64,000 nucleotides of DNA. Origin: Falciphora oryzae. Lineage: Eukaryota; Ascomycota; Sordariomycetes; Magnaporthales; Magnaporthaceae. The notes beneath the pieces are model-generated. The model did no database searches and was not told where the DNA came from. It saw only the letters and a list, made by a program, of their open reading frames with translations. Shown here piece after piece: positions 25,091-36,900 of this stretch; within the stretch, counting starts at the first letter, position 1; every line of letters begins with the position of its first letter. Location: NCBI GenBank assembly GCA_000733355.1, contig JNVV01000067.1, positions 60,053 through 124,052 of the forward strand. The letters are read 5' to 3'. A program made the translations under genes and the position numbers.

Positions 25091-25360
25091 AGGTCTGGGT
25101 ATGTGGGATGTAACGAGGGATGTTTAGATGATGGAAGGGTAGGCGTCTGGCTGCCGAAGTGCCGAAGTGAGGCTCCGGACTGCAATGCCTTCCCGGGGTA
25201 ACGATGTAATGGTTCCCATAATATGTTTAAATATTTAATCAAAACCGTATAGACTATTCTGATCGCTGTCTGCACAAGGGCTGACCGTCCCTCGGCAGCG
25301 GGTGGGGTCGAAAGAATAAAGGCAACGAACAACAGAATCGTCAGACAAAGCCCGGCCGAC

Positions 25361-27952
25361 TTACAAGCCCAGGCAGTAGCGCCGCAGGAAGCCGTGAAGC
25401 TCCTCGAGCGAGTCGTGCGCGACTCCCTGGAAGTACCCCGAGTCCTCGGCGGCGCCCGAGACCAGCACGCCGAGCATCTTCTTGGCCAGCCAGCACAGCT
25501 CGCCGCTGTGCCTGACCAGGCCGCGCCGGCTCAGCTCCTCGGGCGTGAAGCCCCTGGCGGCCAGGTCCCAGAGGGCCTGCCAGCGCGAGATGGCCCTCAC
25601 GATGACGGGCGCGCTGGTCGGCAGCAGGTTCGCGAACCTGGCGCTCCGGATCGTGCCGTGGATGGCGAACACGAGCACCTGCAGGTCGGGCAGCGCCAGG
25701 TGGCGCACGGGGAACTGCGCCGGGCCGGCCCAGCGGTCCGCCATCAGGGCCTCGACGGCGACGCGGATGGAGCAGCCGCGGCGCAGGCACGAGGGCCCGC
25801 CGTGCGCGGCGACGGCCTGCTCGAACTCGGCCGCGCTGGCCGCGTCCCACAGCTCGGCCAGGCAGGGCAGGTCGCCCGTCATCTCGAGCGTCGTCATGGA
25901 CTGCGGGCAGTGGAACATGCCGCTCTGCTGGCCGTCGGCGAGGAGGGTCCACGTCGCGATCCTGGAAGGGCTCATGTTTAGCGCGCGCTCCCGCACCCCA
26001 AGGGGCAAAGTGGTAAGCATCTTACCGGATGCGCATCTCGGTGTGCACAAACTCTGCCCACCGGGCCTCGGCGCTCTCGGCCCCAGACGCCCAGGGCCCG
26101 TGCCGGGTCCTTGCCAGGCCCAGGGTGCGGACGACTGAGACCAGGGCCGGCAGGCGCACGGTGCGGTTCCGCCGGCGGGCCGGCGCGCTGCTCATGGTGT
26201 TCTGCAGGCCGTGGATGATGAGCGCCGCCTGCAGGGTCTCGTGCAGCCTCGTCGTCGTCTTCATCATGCCATTATTATTATTATTATTATTATTGCCGCT
26301 TTTGACCCCGCCACCATCACCACTCGGGTCGGCCGCCGCCACCGAATCGACCTCCTTCTCCGCGGCGGCCAGCGCGGCAGCCAGGCGGCGGAACGCGAGC
26401 TCCTCGGCCAGGTGGAAGAGGCCCCGGCACGACAGCGCGCCGTCGGTCGGGGGCGAGTACAGCGACCCGCACAGCACGACGGCGAGCAGCAGCTCGGGCG
26501 CGGCCGCCTCGACGGCGAAGGAGGCGCGGTGCAGCAGCGGGAAGTCCTGGTGCGTGTTGCGGAAGTAGCTCGACACGAAGGCGCGCACGGCGGGGCGCGC
26601 CAGCGCCTGCGCCGCCGCCAGCTCGCGGCTGAAGGGCGCGCCGCCGTCGTCGTACGCCTGCCCGGACCGCGCGAACCAGTCGTGCGTCTCCTGCAGCGCG
26701 TCCACGACCGCCGCGACCGCCGCCTCCTGCGCCGCGGCGTCGGGCGGGAGCGGCGGCGGGTTGGAGGGGGCGTCGCCGTGGTTGTCTGTCGAGGATGCTG
26801 CTGCTGCTGCAGGGGTCGCGAAGCAGCCGAGGTCCGGGTCGTCGGGCTTCATGACGTAGAAGTCGTCCAGGTCCATGGACTGCGGGCCCACGCTCCAGGG
26901 GAAGAAGCCCGAGTTGGCAAACAGGCCCCCGTTGGCGGCCAGGTCGCCCAGGATGCCCGGCTGGCCGGACGGCGGGAGGAACAGGCCCAGTGCGTCGGCC
27001 TCGGCCATGCCGCCGCCGCCGCCGCCACCGATCCCGCTCATCACCGCCATGGGCATCAGCAGCTCCTCGTCCCGGCCGCACCGGGGCTCGTTGATGAGGG
27101 CGCGCACCATGGACTCGGCCTTGGGGTTGGTCAGGCTGAGCAGGAAGGACGCGGCCGCGATCTTCTCCTCGCCGTCCTTCTCTGCATCCCGCGTCGATGC
27201 CGCCGCCGTCGTGGCCGACGCCGTTCCATGCATCTCCTCGTCCTCAGGGCTCGGCGCCCTGCTTCTGCCTGCCGTGTCGGGGGACGGCAGCTGGTGCGGC
27301 GGTGTTGTGCTCGCTATCCCTATGCTGGTGCTGGTGCTGTTGCTACTTCCACCGCCGCCTGCGTAGATGCTGGCGGCGCTGCTGGCGAGGTCGGCCTTTG
27401 GTGACGACAGCAGTCTCTCGTAGCTGCACTCGACACCCCTGGCCTGGCAGCGGGAGCAGGGGTGGTCGTTGTCGCAGGCCAGGCGGCTCCTGAAGCAGCC
27501 ATCGCACGCGCGGGGCTTCTGGCCACGCTTGGCGAGCGGCGGGTCGGCCTGCGTGCCTTTGCTGGGGCACTGGAGGGAGTGCTTCCGGCAGACGTCCCTG
27601 GCGTAAATCTGTCAGCGACAGGGAGAGAGAGAGAGACGAGCGCTGAAGGCCAAAACGCCGGTCGATATCCGGCAGTGGACAAAAGGGGCAAAGGGCGGTT
27701 GTTCGTTTACCTGCGAGCAAACACTTTATGGCAGAACGGACAGTGAAATCCAGTGTCGCTCCCATCTGTTTGCGGCTCGTGTTAGTTCTCACTACATTCT
27801 GACGTGTGTGTGCGTGTCAAAGCAGCCGGGCAGCACCGATCCAAGGGCCACCACGTACGCGTCATCTCATGGCGCCGCAGATGGCTGCTCCGCTGGTAAA
27901 TCTTGCCGCACGTCGAGCACTCGTGGCCCGACTCCGAGGACCCGGCCAGCAT
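25361..27952 (-). CDS. C2H2 plus Zn2Cys6 fungal transcription factor
   Basis: Exons, complement of 27952..27859, 27765..27711, 27597..26026 and 25961..25361, join to 773 residues. The first finger is HECSTCGKIYQRSSHLRRHE and the second, across two introns, is FHCPFCHKVFARRDVCRKH followed by a Cys. A binuclear cluster follows at about residues 72-100: RACDGCFRSRLACDNDHPCS, then RCQARGVEC. The middle is low complexity, with an eight-Asn run encoded by the ATT repeat near 26,275-26,294. The C-terminal half resembles the fungal-specific transcription factor domain (YFRNTHQDFPLLHRASF; MRIRIATWTLLADGQ). It should bind DNA in the nucleus; targets are unknown. An in-frame extension upstream of 27952 lies behind a good acceptor (TTTCTCAG), so a short extra 5' exon is possible. 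Its stop lies about 270 bases from the convergently transcribed peroxidase gene. Confidence 0.88.
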
Positions 27953-28763
27953 GCTGACGCCTGGCCAAGTATGCGCAACCTCCTGAGAAAGGAAGATAGT
28001 CTTGTTCGCGGTGGAAAGTCTATTTTTTCTCGCAAGGGGCTGCCCGGCGCCATTCCTTGACCGCCTCGGCTGTGAAAAAAAGCGGAGAGATGTGCATCCA
28101 GGTCGCCTTTGATAAAACGAACAAGTCCGGCGTCATAACCGGCTGAATGGTGACCAGTTCATCACAGTTAGCATTCTTTTTTTTTTTTTTTCGATAAAAG
28201 TCGAAGAAAGGAACGAAAAAACACGGCGAAATCATCATCTCGTAAAGGGAAACATGACCTGGGAAGTAATATGCTGCCCGGAGCCTTGGGCTCTCGATCA
28301 GACCAGGGCACTTGGCTGAGTGATGTCACACACACACGCCCGGTGCTATAGGGTGTTTGCACGTCGTCTCATCACGTCTCGGAACGCGTTCGTTGTCATG
28401 TTGGCTAGCCTCCAAGTTATCGGCGCTTTTTGGTGCCGGCGGAACTGGCCCGTCTCACCGGCACCAGTGTGGCATGTTGGAACGGGACGGGGGCCCTCCT
28501 CCTCGTCTGATCTTTGCCGGCCAAAGAATGTGACGACTGCTCCCTCAACCAGTGGTCAGGGCGCCGCCCACCGCCAGAAGTTCGCATTCGGGCCAAAGCG
28601 CGAACCTTGTCGATGATCTCTTTGCCCGTGGGAAGTTTGCAGAGAATCGCATGTGACGGGGGAATCCAGGCGTGTTAGTCTATGGGAACGCTTGATGCTA
28701 ATATATAACAGGGAAGAGAAGTTTCTCCAATTCCAAACAGCCCGCTGCACACAATGTATATCC
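27953..28763. other. Intergenic region, 3' of GST and 5' of the transcription factor gene
   Basis: Contains a T14 run at about 28,178-28,191 and a short open frame at 28053-27862 (minus) that only shadows the first finger exon. No separate gene is supported. Confidence 0.5.
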
Positions 28764-29471
28764 TCACTTGGCGTTCTTCAGAGCCAACGCGAGAGCCTTG
28801 GAAACCGCCGGGCGGGACGTCATGTTGCCCATCCACTTCTTGACGTTGGGGAACGCGTCCGGGTCGTGGCTGACCTTGACCTCGGGGTCCAGCGGGATCA
28901 GGGGGAACATGTGCTGCCAGGGGACGAAGGAGAGGTCGGCGTAGGTGTAGCGGTCGCCGACCAGCCAGGGCCCGTCGCCGTCGGGGCCGGCGTCGGCGAC
29001 GTTGCCCTTCTGCCTGGCGAGGTGGCCCTCGAGCACGCCCGTGACGCGGTTGATCTCCTTGACGAAGCGCTCGACGGCGCTGGGCAGCTTCTCGGGGTGG
29101 TAGCGGGTGAAGAAGACGGCCTGGCCGTAGTAGGGGCCCTGGCCCGAGACCTGGAAGAAGAGCCACTGGCGGGCCAGGGCGGCCTCGTTGGAGCCGGCGG
29201 GGAAGCTGATCTTGTTGTCCTTGTCGTAGCGCTCGACCAGGTACTCGAGGATGGCGCCCGACTCCCAGACGGTCAGGTCGGTGTTGGGGTCCTGCAGGGC
29301 GGGCATGCGGCCGTTGGGGTTGAGGGCCAGGAACTCGGGCGTCTTGACCTGGTCGAAGCGCGTCTCCTCGGCCTCGTACGGGATGCCGAGCTCCTCGAGC
29401 GCCATGACGATCTTGGGCGGGTTGGGCCCGGAGACGCCGTAGGTCTTGAGGGGCTTGATCTGGGAGGCCAT
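28764..29471 (-). CDS. Glutathione S-transferase, Ure2p-like
   Basis: A single exon of 235 residues, the normal length for a cytosolic GST. The N-terminal thioredoxin-fold half has KTYGVSGPNPPKIVMALEEL, the LNPNGRMPALQDP loop before the cis-Pro strand, and TVWESGAILEYLVERY, where Glu-Ser bind the glutathione gamma-glutamyl group. The C-terminal helical half includes VGDRYTYADLSFVPW, the GST capping motif region. The enzyme conjugates or reduces with glutathione and probably serves in detoxification. Start chosen at MASQIKPLKTYG, the only Met before the domain. There is no targeting signal. Its promoter lies in 29,472-30,136, which includes TTTTATAA at about 29,617. Confidence 0.93.
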   Translation of the reverse strand: MASQIKPLKTYGVSGPNPPKIVMALEELGIPYEAEETRFDQVKTPEFLALNPNGRMPALQDPNTDLTVWESGAILEYLVERYDKDNKISFPAGSNEAALARQWLFFQVSGQGPYYGQAVFFTRYHPEKLPSAVERFVKEINRVTGVLEGHLARQKGNVADAGPDGDGPWLVGDRYTYADLSFVPWQHMFPLIPLDPEVKVSHDPDAFPNVKKWMGNMTSRPAVSKALALALKNAK

Positions 29472-30136
29472 TGTGGCGGGGCGGGGCGGGTTGGCTGGCT
29501 GCGGTGTGGTCTGGGGGAGATGTGTCAGAGGGCGGGGTTGGTTTTTTGTTTGGCGGGGTGATGGAGAGGGGAGAGAAGCGAGCGTGGGTTTGTCGTGGAG
29601 GGACTGCCCGGGGCATTTTATAACATGGTGAGCGAGTCGGTGCTCGGTGGGCTGCCGAGATCACGGCGTGTTTTGCCCGCAGTGGCCTTTGTGCCCTCGA
29701 TGCTAGCTAACCGGGCTGCCGACTGGGGTCGGCAGTTCAATGGAACCTCGACGGGCTGCTTGCTGCACGCCCTGTCTGGCAGCTGGCTAGGTGTCGGAAA
29801 CACCACTAGCGTGCAGCCCCTCAGGTACCTGCAGCACACTTCCTTGATTTCAAAGCATGCATGGCTGGGGCGTAACTTGCAGCCACCGTGTCTCCACTGC
29901 TGACCAATCCCGCAGGGTGATAGTGAGGCCGGCACCATCCGGAACATGGCAGGGCCGACCGGACCGGCGAGTCTGCAATGGCTCGCTCCGAGGGCCGATG
30001 GGGAAATGCGAGGCGGCGAATCAGAAATAATGGCCTGGAATGGAGGCAAGGCTGGGGATGGGAAATGGAGACGATGTGCTGTGCCGCAGCTGCGAGTGGG
30101 GTGCCAAGCTAGGTGGGTAGGTAGCTAATAAGCCTG
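29472..30136. other. Promoter region of the GST gene and 3' region of the membrane protein gene
   Basis: About 665 bases without coding sequence. A TTTTATAA box sits about 145 bases upstream of the GST start, on the minus strand. A TAGGTGGGTAGGTAGCTAATA motif lies at 30,111-30,131 next to the stop codon of the neighbour. Confidence 0.45.
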
Positions 30137-31166
30137 TCATCTCTCCTCGCGCGTCACACTCGGTGGCAGCTGCTGCATGCGAGTCCCGTCACCCTCCGGC
30201 GCCTTTCTCTGGCTTTTCGCGGCCTGGCGCTTGACAAAGAACTGGAACCTCCAGTCGACCACCAGCACGAGTAGCACGACCGCCGCGATGCTCCAATGCC
30301 TCCATGTCCGCGCCGTGGTGCACACCAGACCCAGCGTGCCGTAATAATTGTCGAATTTGCTGTCCTTGCGAGTGCCCCAGAGCGTCTTGACGTCCTTCAG
30401 CTGGCAGGCCCAGGACTCGAGAGCGAAACTCCCGTCCGTGTACCGGACCGCCTCCCAGGCGTACCTGGAAGGGATCTTGGCCAATGGCATCCCGCGCGCC
30501 AGCTCCCAGTCGAACGTGGACGATTCTGCCAGCTGCTTGGCGGCGTACGCTTGGGACGCCGCAGTGAGGCCGGCGCCCGCGGCGACGAGGGAGATTATTG
30601 CCAGGTGCATGAAGCCCGGGATCTAGGACGGGCTCCTGGTCAGCACAGATCCCATTTCCCACTCGGCACACGCAGGGACCATGGTGGAAATAGCTTACAT
30701 TCGAACCGACGCATCCTCGACGCGCCATGGCCTGCAGCAGCAAAATACTCGATGCTCCCACCGTCAGGACATTGGCACCAATGTGCAGATCCCCGTTGTC
30801 GTCCAGGACGTTCGCGGGCAGATACCACATCTCCAGCCTCTTGCTGCCGCCGGCCGGCCAGTTGTGCACCCGGCCGTATTCGTCCTGCTTGACCGCCGTC
30901 TCGGCCTCGAGCTCTCCGCTGCCTGAGCTCAATCGCGGGCTCTTTCCGGCCTCGACAGCCTCGAAGCGCGTCACGAGCGCCGCGACGGAGGTGACGCGGA
31001 AGCCGACCAGGACCGCCGTGAACGCCAGCCACAGGAGCCAGTGGCCGAGAGGGTAGCGGTACGGCGGCGGCTTCTGCTGGGCCTGGGGCTCATGGTAGTC
31101 GGGCGGCGCGTCGTCGTCTTCGTCGTATGCCGCTCGTCTCGAGACGGCGGCGGCTGGTGGCGGCAT
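30137..31166 (-). CDS. Predicted four-helix membrane protein of unknown function
   Basis: Two exons, complement of 31166..30699 and 30622..30137, give 317 residues. The intron has donor GTAAGC, a CTGAC-type branch site and acceptor CCTAG. The N-terminus is cytosolic-looking (MPPPAAAVSRRAAYDEDDDA, with a PPDYH motif). Four hydrophobic segments follow, near residues 45-68 (HWLLWLAFTAVLVGFRV), 137-150, 160-185 (FMHLAIISLVAAGAGLTAAS) and 267-287 (SIAAVVLLVLVVDWRF). A basic tail (KRQAAKSQRK) ends the protein. Two Trp-rich extracytosolic loops lie between the helices. The layout recalls small fungal plasma-membrane proteins, but I recognise no named family and assign no function. Confidence 0.8.
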
Positions 31167-31671
31167 GGCGACGACGACGGACGGGGGGCCACAGGAAGGG
31201 AAATGGCCGCGATGGTCGTCGGCTTGCCTGGTTCTCTGATTGCGCGACAACGAGAGGCCAGGATAGGATGCACCTGACAGCTACCATCTGGGCCATCATC
31301 CCATTTTGTAGAAGAGCCCGGTCCTAGGCCCCGTAGCGTCGGATCGCGGCGTGTGGGTGGCTTCGCACTTGCTCATTTCTCCATGCTGCCTCGCCAAGTC
31401 GCTTTTGGGCCTTTGCTAGGGCGCACGCGAGAAGCCAAGACGTCAACCGTAGCTTGAAGGATATTTGGTGGGGACAGCGGCCCATGTTGGACCAATTCAA
31501 CGCCCTCCAGCGTCGTGCCGCGGATGGGCTGCGAGCCCTGTAGGGACTTGTGTGAGCTTGGCAGCGTTGTTGGTTGTTCAAACATCGTCGGCCCCCTGTC
31601 TGCCTTTTCAGGCACGGGTGAGAAAGGGGCTAGAAACAGAGGCTTGAACCGGTTCACTTTGGCTCCACTCA
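31167..31671. other. Intergenic region at the edge of the repeat-rich half
   Basis: No coding sequence supported. This is the last unique-looking stretch before the inverted-repeat element. Confidence 0.45.
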
Positions 31672-32530
31672 CCTAAACCCGGCCTCACTCTTTTCCGGTA
31701 TACCTACCGGCCGACTGCTTTCTACCACCCGCTGCGCTTACAGCGTCCTGGCGTCCATTCGCCCAACCGCCGCGCTCGAGGGGGCATCGCCCAGGGGGGT
31801 AAGGGGTGAGGGGGATTTGCAACGAATGGTGTTGCAATGGGCGATAGTGGGTGCTGGTTGGTGCTGGTTGACGGTGGGTGCTGGTTGATTGTGTGGTGAG
31901 TGTGCTGGTGCAATGATGCAGATTGTGGTGGTGCAGATTGGAGTGGGCGTTGGTTGGTGCTGGTGTGCAGCAGGCAACAGCGACCGTGCAGCAGCCGACC
32001 GAATTGATAGCGCAGCAGCCGACCTGCAGGTTGACAGTGGGTGCAGATTGACAGACCGTGCAGCCGACCGTGCGGTGCAGCCACACGGTCGATTGACAGC
32101 ACGGACAGCGGTGCAGCCGATCGCAGCATTCGTCCAGATCCGAATTACAGCGGTGCAGCCTATGCGTGGCCATAATGCATTGGGCCCAACAAGTCCGATT
32201 GACACCGCCAAAGGAAGGCTGCACTGGTGAGAGAGAGAGTCTATTTAACGTCGGTGAATCGGGATCTACCAGTCCCTGCCTCCCAGGGGGCATACGACGT
32301 GCTAGCGCTACCTAAGCTTGACACTAGGCTACGTGTTGCTATCAAGGCGGCTAACAGAATCAAACCCGTAGGCACACGGAGTTCGGGCCGCATTCCGGCG
32401 CTCCTTATTGGTGAGCGGGCAATCGGCAAAAGGGCGAATAAACGCCGGGGCGCTGTAAGCGCTGCTGTTGGTGGTAGAGAAGAGCAGTCGGCCGGCAAAG
32501 TGCTGGAAAAAGAGTAAGGCCGGGTTTGGT
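31672..32530. mobile_element. Non-autonomous DNA transposon with ~100 bp terminal inverted repeats
   Basis: The left end (about 31,674-31,772, beginning AAACCCGGCCTCACTCTTTT) matches the reverse complement of the right end (about 32,431-32,529, reading AAACCCGGCCTTACTCTTTT inward). The matching parts include GGCCGACTGC, CTACCACC and GCGCTTACAGCG. Both ends are preceded by ACC on the outside; no clear target duplication was fixed. The interior (about 31,840-32,130) is simple sequence made of GGTGCTGGTTG and TGCAGCCGACC words and encodes no transposase, so the element is non-autonomous and MITE-like. Confidence 0.8.
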
Positions 32531-33226
32531 CGGGAAGGTACCGCAATGGTCCCCCCCTGGGCCCGGCTAAAAAAAGAAAAGTTCGGGGGCTGGAGGGCCT
32601 AATTCTAACCCTTTGTGCTCCTTGTGTATTTATTAATATCGGCATCGAAACGATAGGTTGCGCGGTTTGCCAGTTCGTAGGACGAACAAGTCGTGCACGA
32701 TACGGCTGGCAAATAAAACCGCGTCAGGATCTTATAAATTTTGCGCGTGCTTGCTTATGCAACAGGCCAAACTTGCGCCGTGCGTATCGTTAAAATGCGG
32801 TCGACCGAGGAGGAATCGCGTATGTTCGACTAAAAGGGTCGCGTGTGTGGCGGGGGACGGCGGCGGCCGGGCCGGCTATTCGTCCGATGTGTTTTAACTG
32901 CTTGCCGGCCTGCAGTTTTTTTGTGCATTTCGGAATCGTTTCGGCTCGGTGCGCGTGCGCGAAGCGAAAGCGAAAAGGAAGTCGAAGGGCGGTTTGGCTG
33001 ATGTACGCGGAGGTTGGAGCAATCCGATTGTCGAGGTTTAGCGCGCGCTTCGCGCGCGCCCTGGGTTGCGGGTGCAGGACCTTCCCAAGCTGGCAATAGG
33101 CACCCCGAAACCATTGCCAGCATTTTTTGCACCTTTGGCCCAGTTGCGTTGCCGTCGTCGTTGTTGAAAGGAGATGGAGAACGCGGTTTAAACAGAGCCA
33201 AATGGCCTGTTAGAACCTGTTGTGGT
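32531..33226. other. Spacer with no gene
   Basis: Sequence of mixed composition between the inverted-repeat element and a hairpin. Short open frames only; nothing recognisable. Confidence 0.4.
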
Positions 33227-33269
33227 GCCCGGCTCATTTTGGTGGCCCGCAACACCAAAATGGCCGGGC
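33227..33269. repeat. Strong hairpin (inverted repeat)
   Basis: GCCCGGCTCATTTTGGTG is followed, after an 8-base loop, by CACCAAAATGGCCGGGC. The arms pair over 17 bases with one extra T. It lies just before an assembly gap and near a transposase fragment, so it may be part of a transposon end. Confidence 0.75.
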
Positions 33270-33320
33270 TTCCCTAACGGCCACTAACAGTGGGTCCGAT
33301 GGGAAGAATTTTTCGGGGGA

Positions 33321-33541
33321 NNNNNNNNNNNNNNNNNNNNNNNNNNNNNNNNNNNNNNNNNNNNNNNNNNNNNNNNNNNNNNNNNNNNNNNNNNNNNNNN
33401 NNNNNNNNNNNNNNNNNNNNNNNNNNNNNNNNNNNNNNNNNNNNNNNNNNNNNNNNNNNNNNNNNNNNNNNNNNNNNNNNNNNNNNNNNNNNNNNNNNNN
33501 NNNNNNNNNNNNNNNNNNNNNNNNNNNNNNNNNNNNNNNNN
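33321..33541. other. Assembly gap
   Basis: Run of 221 undetermined bases inside repeat-rich sequence. Confidence 1.
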
Positions 33542-33578
33542 CCGTTGCCAGCGCCGTTGGCGGGCGTGGTTGTTGGTG

Positions 33579-33833
33579 TTAAGGTCGTTGATTGGCGGGT
33601 GTTAAAATGTATGCAATTTGGCAGTGTGCACTAACAGCACAATGCCAAGACTTGGTGAATTCGAGGACGGTGTTGCCGTATTTCGATACCATGCTATAGA
33701 TCGTATTAATCGAAACATCGTATTTCGCGTTTAACGCGGCCTTTTCAACTCCCGTAAGATATTCCGTAACAATTTTCGTCTTTTTATAAGGGGAATACTC
33801 GCTTAACGGGTTCTCCGGGCCTCGTTTAAGCAT
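33579..33833 (-). pseudogene. Tc1/mariner-like transposase fragment (N-terminal helix-turn-helix)
   Basis: The minus-strand frame beginning at 33833 contains EYSPYKKTKIVTEYLTGV followed by NAKYDVSINTIYSMVSKYGN. This is the paired-type helix-turn-helix layout of fungal Tc1/mariner transposases (SPY-[KR]-R..I then a recognition helix). The frame loses similarity after VLEFTKSW, and an assembly gap lies less than 100 bases further on. Only the DNA-binding N-terminus remains visible; no DDE catalytic part is seen. AT-rich codons contrast with the host genes. Confidence 0.55.
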
Positions 33834-33964
33834 ATTGTGCGTGTTTGAATTGATAGGGTTGATGAAAACGCGTTGCGAGAAAGCGGGGTAAAGAAAAAAT
33901 CTGTCGGTATTTTTGTCCCCCCACTGTACCCAAAAACCTGACGCCACACCTGTTTGTCTGCAAC

Positions 33965-36900
33965 TCAATTGCTGCTACTCCTGAAGTATGGAGTTAGTGC
34001 AAAAGTGCTCCAGAAAGCAGATAACAAGGTGGAAACAAGGGCAATTGGAACAAAAGGATTCTGTAGGTCCTCAGGCAAAATTGCCACCCGCCAGAAAAAA
34101 AAGGCCAAAGGCCCAGCAAAGATAAGGAAATGGTAGGCAAAGACGGAAGCCGCCGAAACAGCATACACTGGATGTAGGCCCCAAATTTCCCCAGTCTGGT
34201 CGCTTTCAAACTTGCTGGACCTTTTCGGAATGCTTTTGATTGCACCATTCCCATTGCCGACCCCCTCAGTGCAGTCATGTGGAAACAGCCAAGTACATGG
34301 GAAGGTACAGGAGTGGAAGAGATCTCTGAACAGCTTGGGCCGGATCGGGGGATTGGAGGCATTGGGGGCTCGGGGATTGTACTGGTAATCCTTATTTGTT
34401 GGGAGCCCACTGCGCTCGTGGTAGATGCGCTTAGCAGGCCATCGTGAGAACTTTTGCATACGTCAGCGCATTGAATATGACATAACAGAAGCTCAAGGCT
34501 TTATAATGCCAAAACATACCATGGCTACTTCGCAATTATCCAGGCACCAGACGGAGAACCAGTAGCTCAGTCGACGACGTTGGACCCGATAATAGCATTG
34601 CCTCAATTCTCGGAAAACACTGTAGTCGGTGCTGTTGTCGCTAACCGAAATTTCGGCTAGTACCGTACGCCCCCAAGTAGCTCGAATGCCAAAAAATATC
34701 CATCCCTGGTTTTGGGGGTCCGGGTGCGATTCTACCGCTTGTTTTCGCTGCCCCATGGTAGGGCTTTGTTGCACGGGGGGTCCAGAAGGCGCGTTGACTT
34801 GACGACCACCACCAGGTCGGGGTCCATATGTCGGAGGCGATGAAGATGGGGTCTGCGGCGGCGGCGTGTATCGTTGGGCTGCTGACGATCCTGGTACTGC
34901 CGGCACTGCAAGCATTCTCCGGAGCACGCCTCCCAATTTGGCCGGCGAGGCAAATCCGACGCGTTTCTTCCTGCACCAGTGCGGCAGCCGCGGTTTGTTA
35001 TCTGAAAGGTCGAATATCTTTGTCACAATCTCGTGCTGTTCGGCGGATATTTCCGACCACTCCAGTAACCCACAGGTCTGCCAAACGTAAGCGTCGTATC
35101 CACATAAGCATGCAGGAAACTTTTTACCTACACATCGCCAGAATACTCGAAATTCGCCATCTCGCAGCATCCGTTTTCGAGCCTCGAGAGGCCACCAGTT
35201 CCATCTGACCTGTGTGCTATCCTCCATCCACGTCTTCAGCCTGTTCGCCACGGAGAGATCCTGCTGCGATGACATCGAAATGTGCTCTTTGGGTATCGAC
35301 AGAAGCACATCCCTCAGCCCAGTCGGCAGGAACAGGAGCATGAAGTCCTTGAGAAGGGTTCGATATGATCTGGCTCCCAGAACGAAATCCTCAAGCCCGG
35401 AAATAAGGGGGAACTCGTCTCTTTCGGTGTCGTCGTCTCTCTCGGAGTCATCGTCTCTGTCGGAGTCATCGTCTCTCTCGGAGTCATCGTCAGAGCTCGA
35501 GATTCCAGGCCCGAATTTCTGTTCCGGAGCAGATATGCGATGATCCGCCGGTCTCTCTGAAATAGTTTGAAGCCAATTCTCGACACTGCGTGTCTCTTGC
35601 GGGGAGACCTGTGCCTTAACTGGCTTGCCCACCCAACCATCCTCCTGCTCTGGTTGTATATGGAAGGCAATCTGATTACTGATTCGCTGCCTTCCTTCCC
35701 GACTCCGTAGCAGTCTGGCCACAGCCTTTTTAGCATTCGTGTTGGCTTCCCTGAGGAGATTCTTGTGGAACGACCTCAGCAACCGCCGCAAGTTTTCCAC
35801 CAAACGTCGCCTTCCCATCTTGGATATAGCCTTGTCGCAAAGTTTCCTAAACTGAGGCTGGTTGGTCAGGAACACACTGATGAGCGCTTTGCCGGTCTTT
35901 TCTTGGATGGTCGTTTCACCAGATGCTTGGGAGCCGATATCATCGTCGTCAGATGTAAGGGGCCGGATTTCGTAGTTGTCGGGGTCGTCTAGGGAGTTTC
36001 TGAAAGTATGAGACACAGTTAGTGAAGCGAACACGACGGAGGCTAGATATGCCGGAACAGGCGGACATAAGGGCTTTTCATACTCGGTAGACATGAAACA
36101 GCCCTGAGCTCTCTCCTCAACTGGCGACTGGGAACCTTTTCCAAATCCATCGGCGACTGCCATGCTGACCTGGCAATGGCCTTCCGTGGCATTGGCTTGT
36201 GTTGACTCAAACCATCCTTGAATGAAAACCTGCTTGTCCGCCTGATCCGAAACTTGCTTGTATAGGTCGAAACGGTCCGCGGGTTGAGAGCCTATTATGG
36301 GATCAATCTCTCCCAGACGCTGGGCCTTCGGTTCGTCTCTGATATTTTGTATCATTATTACCGGATGTGTGTCAGGACTACTCTGGTCTTGCTTGGCCCG
36401 CGATCTTTGGGGAACGTCCACGATGGAGGACGGAGTGGACGGCGCAGGATTGACCGAAAGTCTTCTTAGCCGTGTGTGCGTATGTTGTCGGCCGATGGGT
36501 GCTGTGGTTTCCTTGTGGATAACGTTTTGCCTGCTGTGCGTCGTTTTGGAGAGGATGTTTTCCAGCACATAGGTTCTCGCCCATTCTTCCGGGGAGATGC
36601 CGTCTGATTCGGGTTCGAGATCGATGAGCTTGTGAAACTCGAGGCAGGCTTTTATAAGCTCGCTGTGATCGAGGTCGCTTGCTATCTTTTTATAAAGCCC
36701 TTCGAGGTAAGTGTTCAGACGCATCCTGCGGTGCCCTGGCTTTTGGAAGTAGTCCTGTATCTCCTTTTCCAAAGACCGTCCGAGATGAATTTCCATGAGA
36801 AGCTTCCCCAGGAGGAGGAGTTCTGGGTTATCCGGAAGCCTACCCTTGAACAGTTCCGCGCCATTTTGCGTGGGACCGTCGGGCGAGCAGGCGATGAACG

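Noticed and set aside
26211..27404. Long plus-strand open frame rich in Arg and Gly
   Set aside because: Antisense of the zinc-cluster transcription factor exon; no domain.
28653..29561. Plus-strand open frame of 302 codons
   Set aside because: Antisense of the GST gene, open because of GC-rich third positions.
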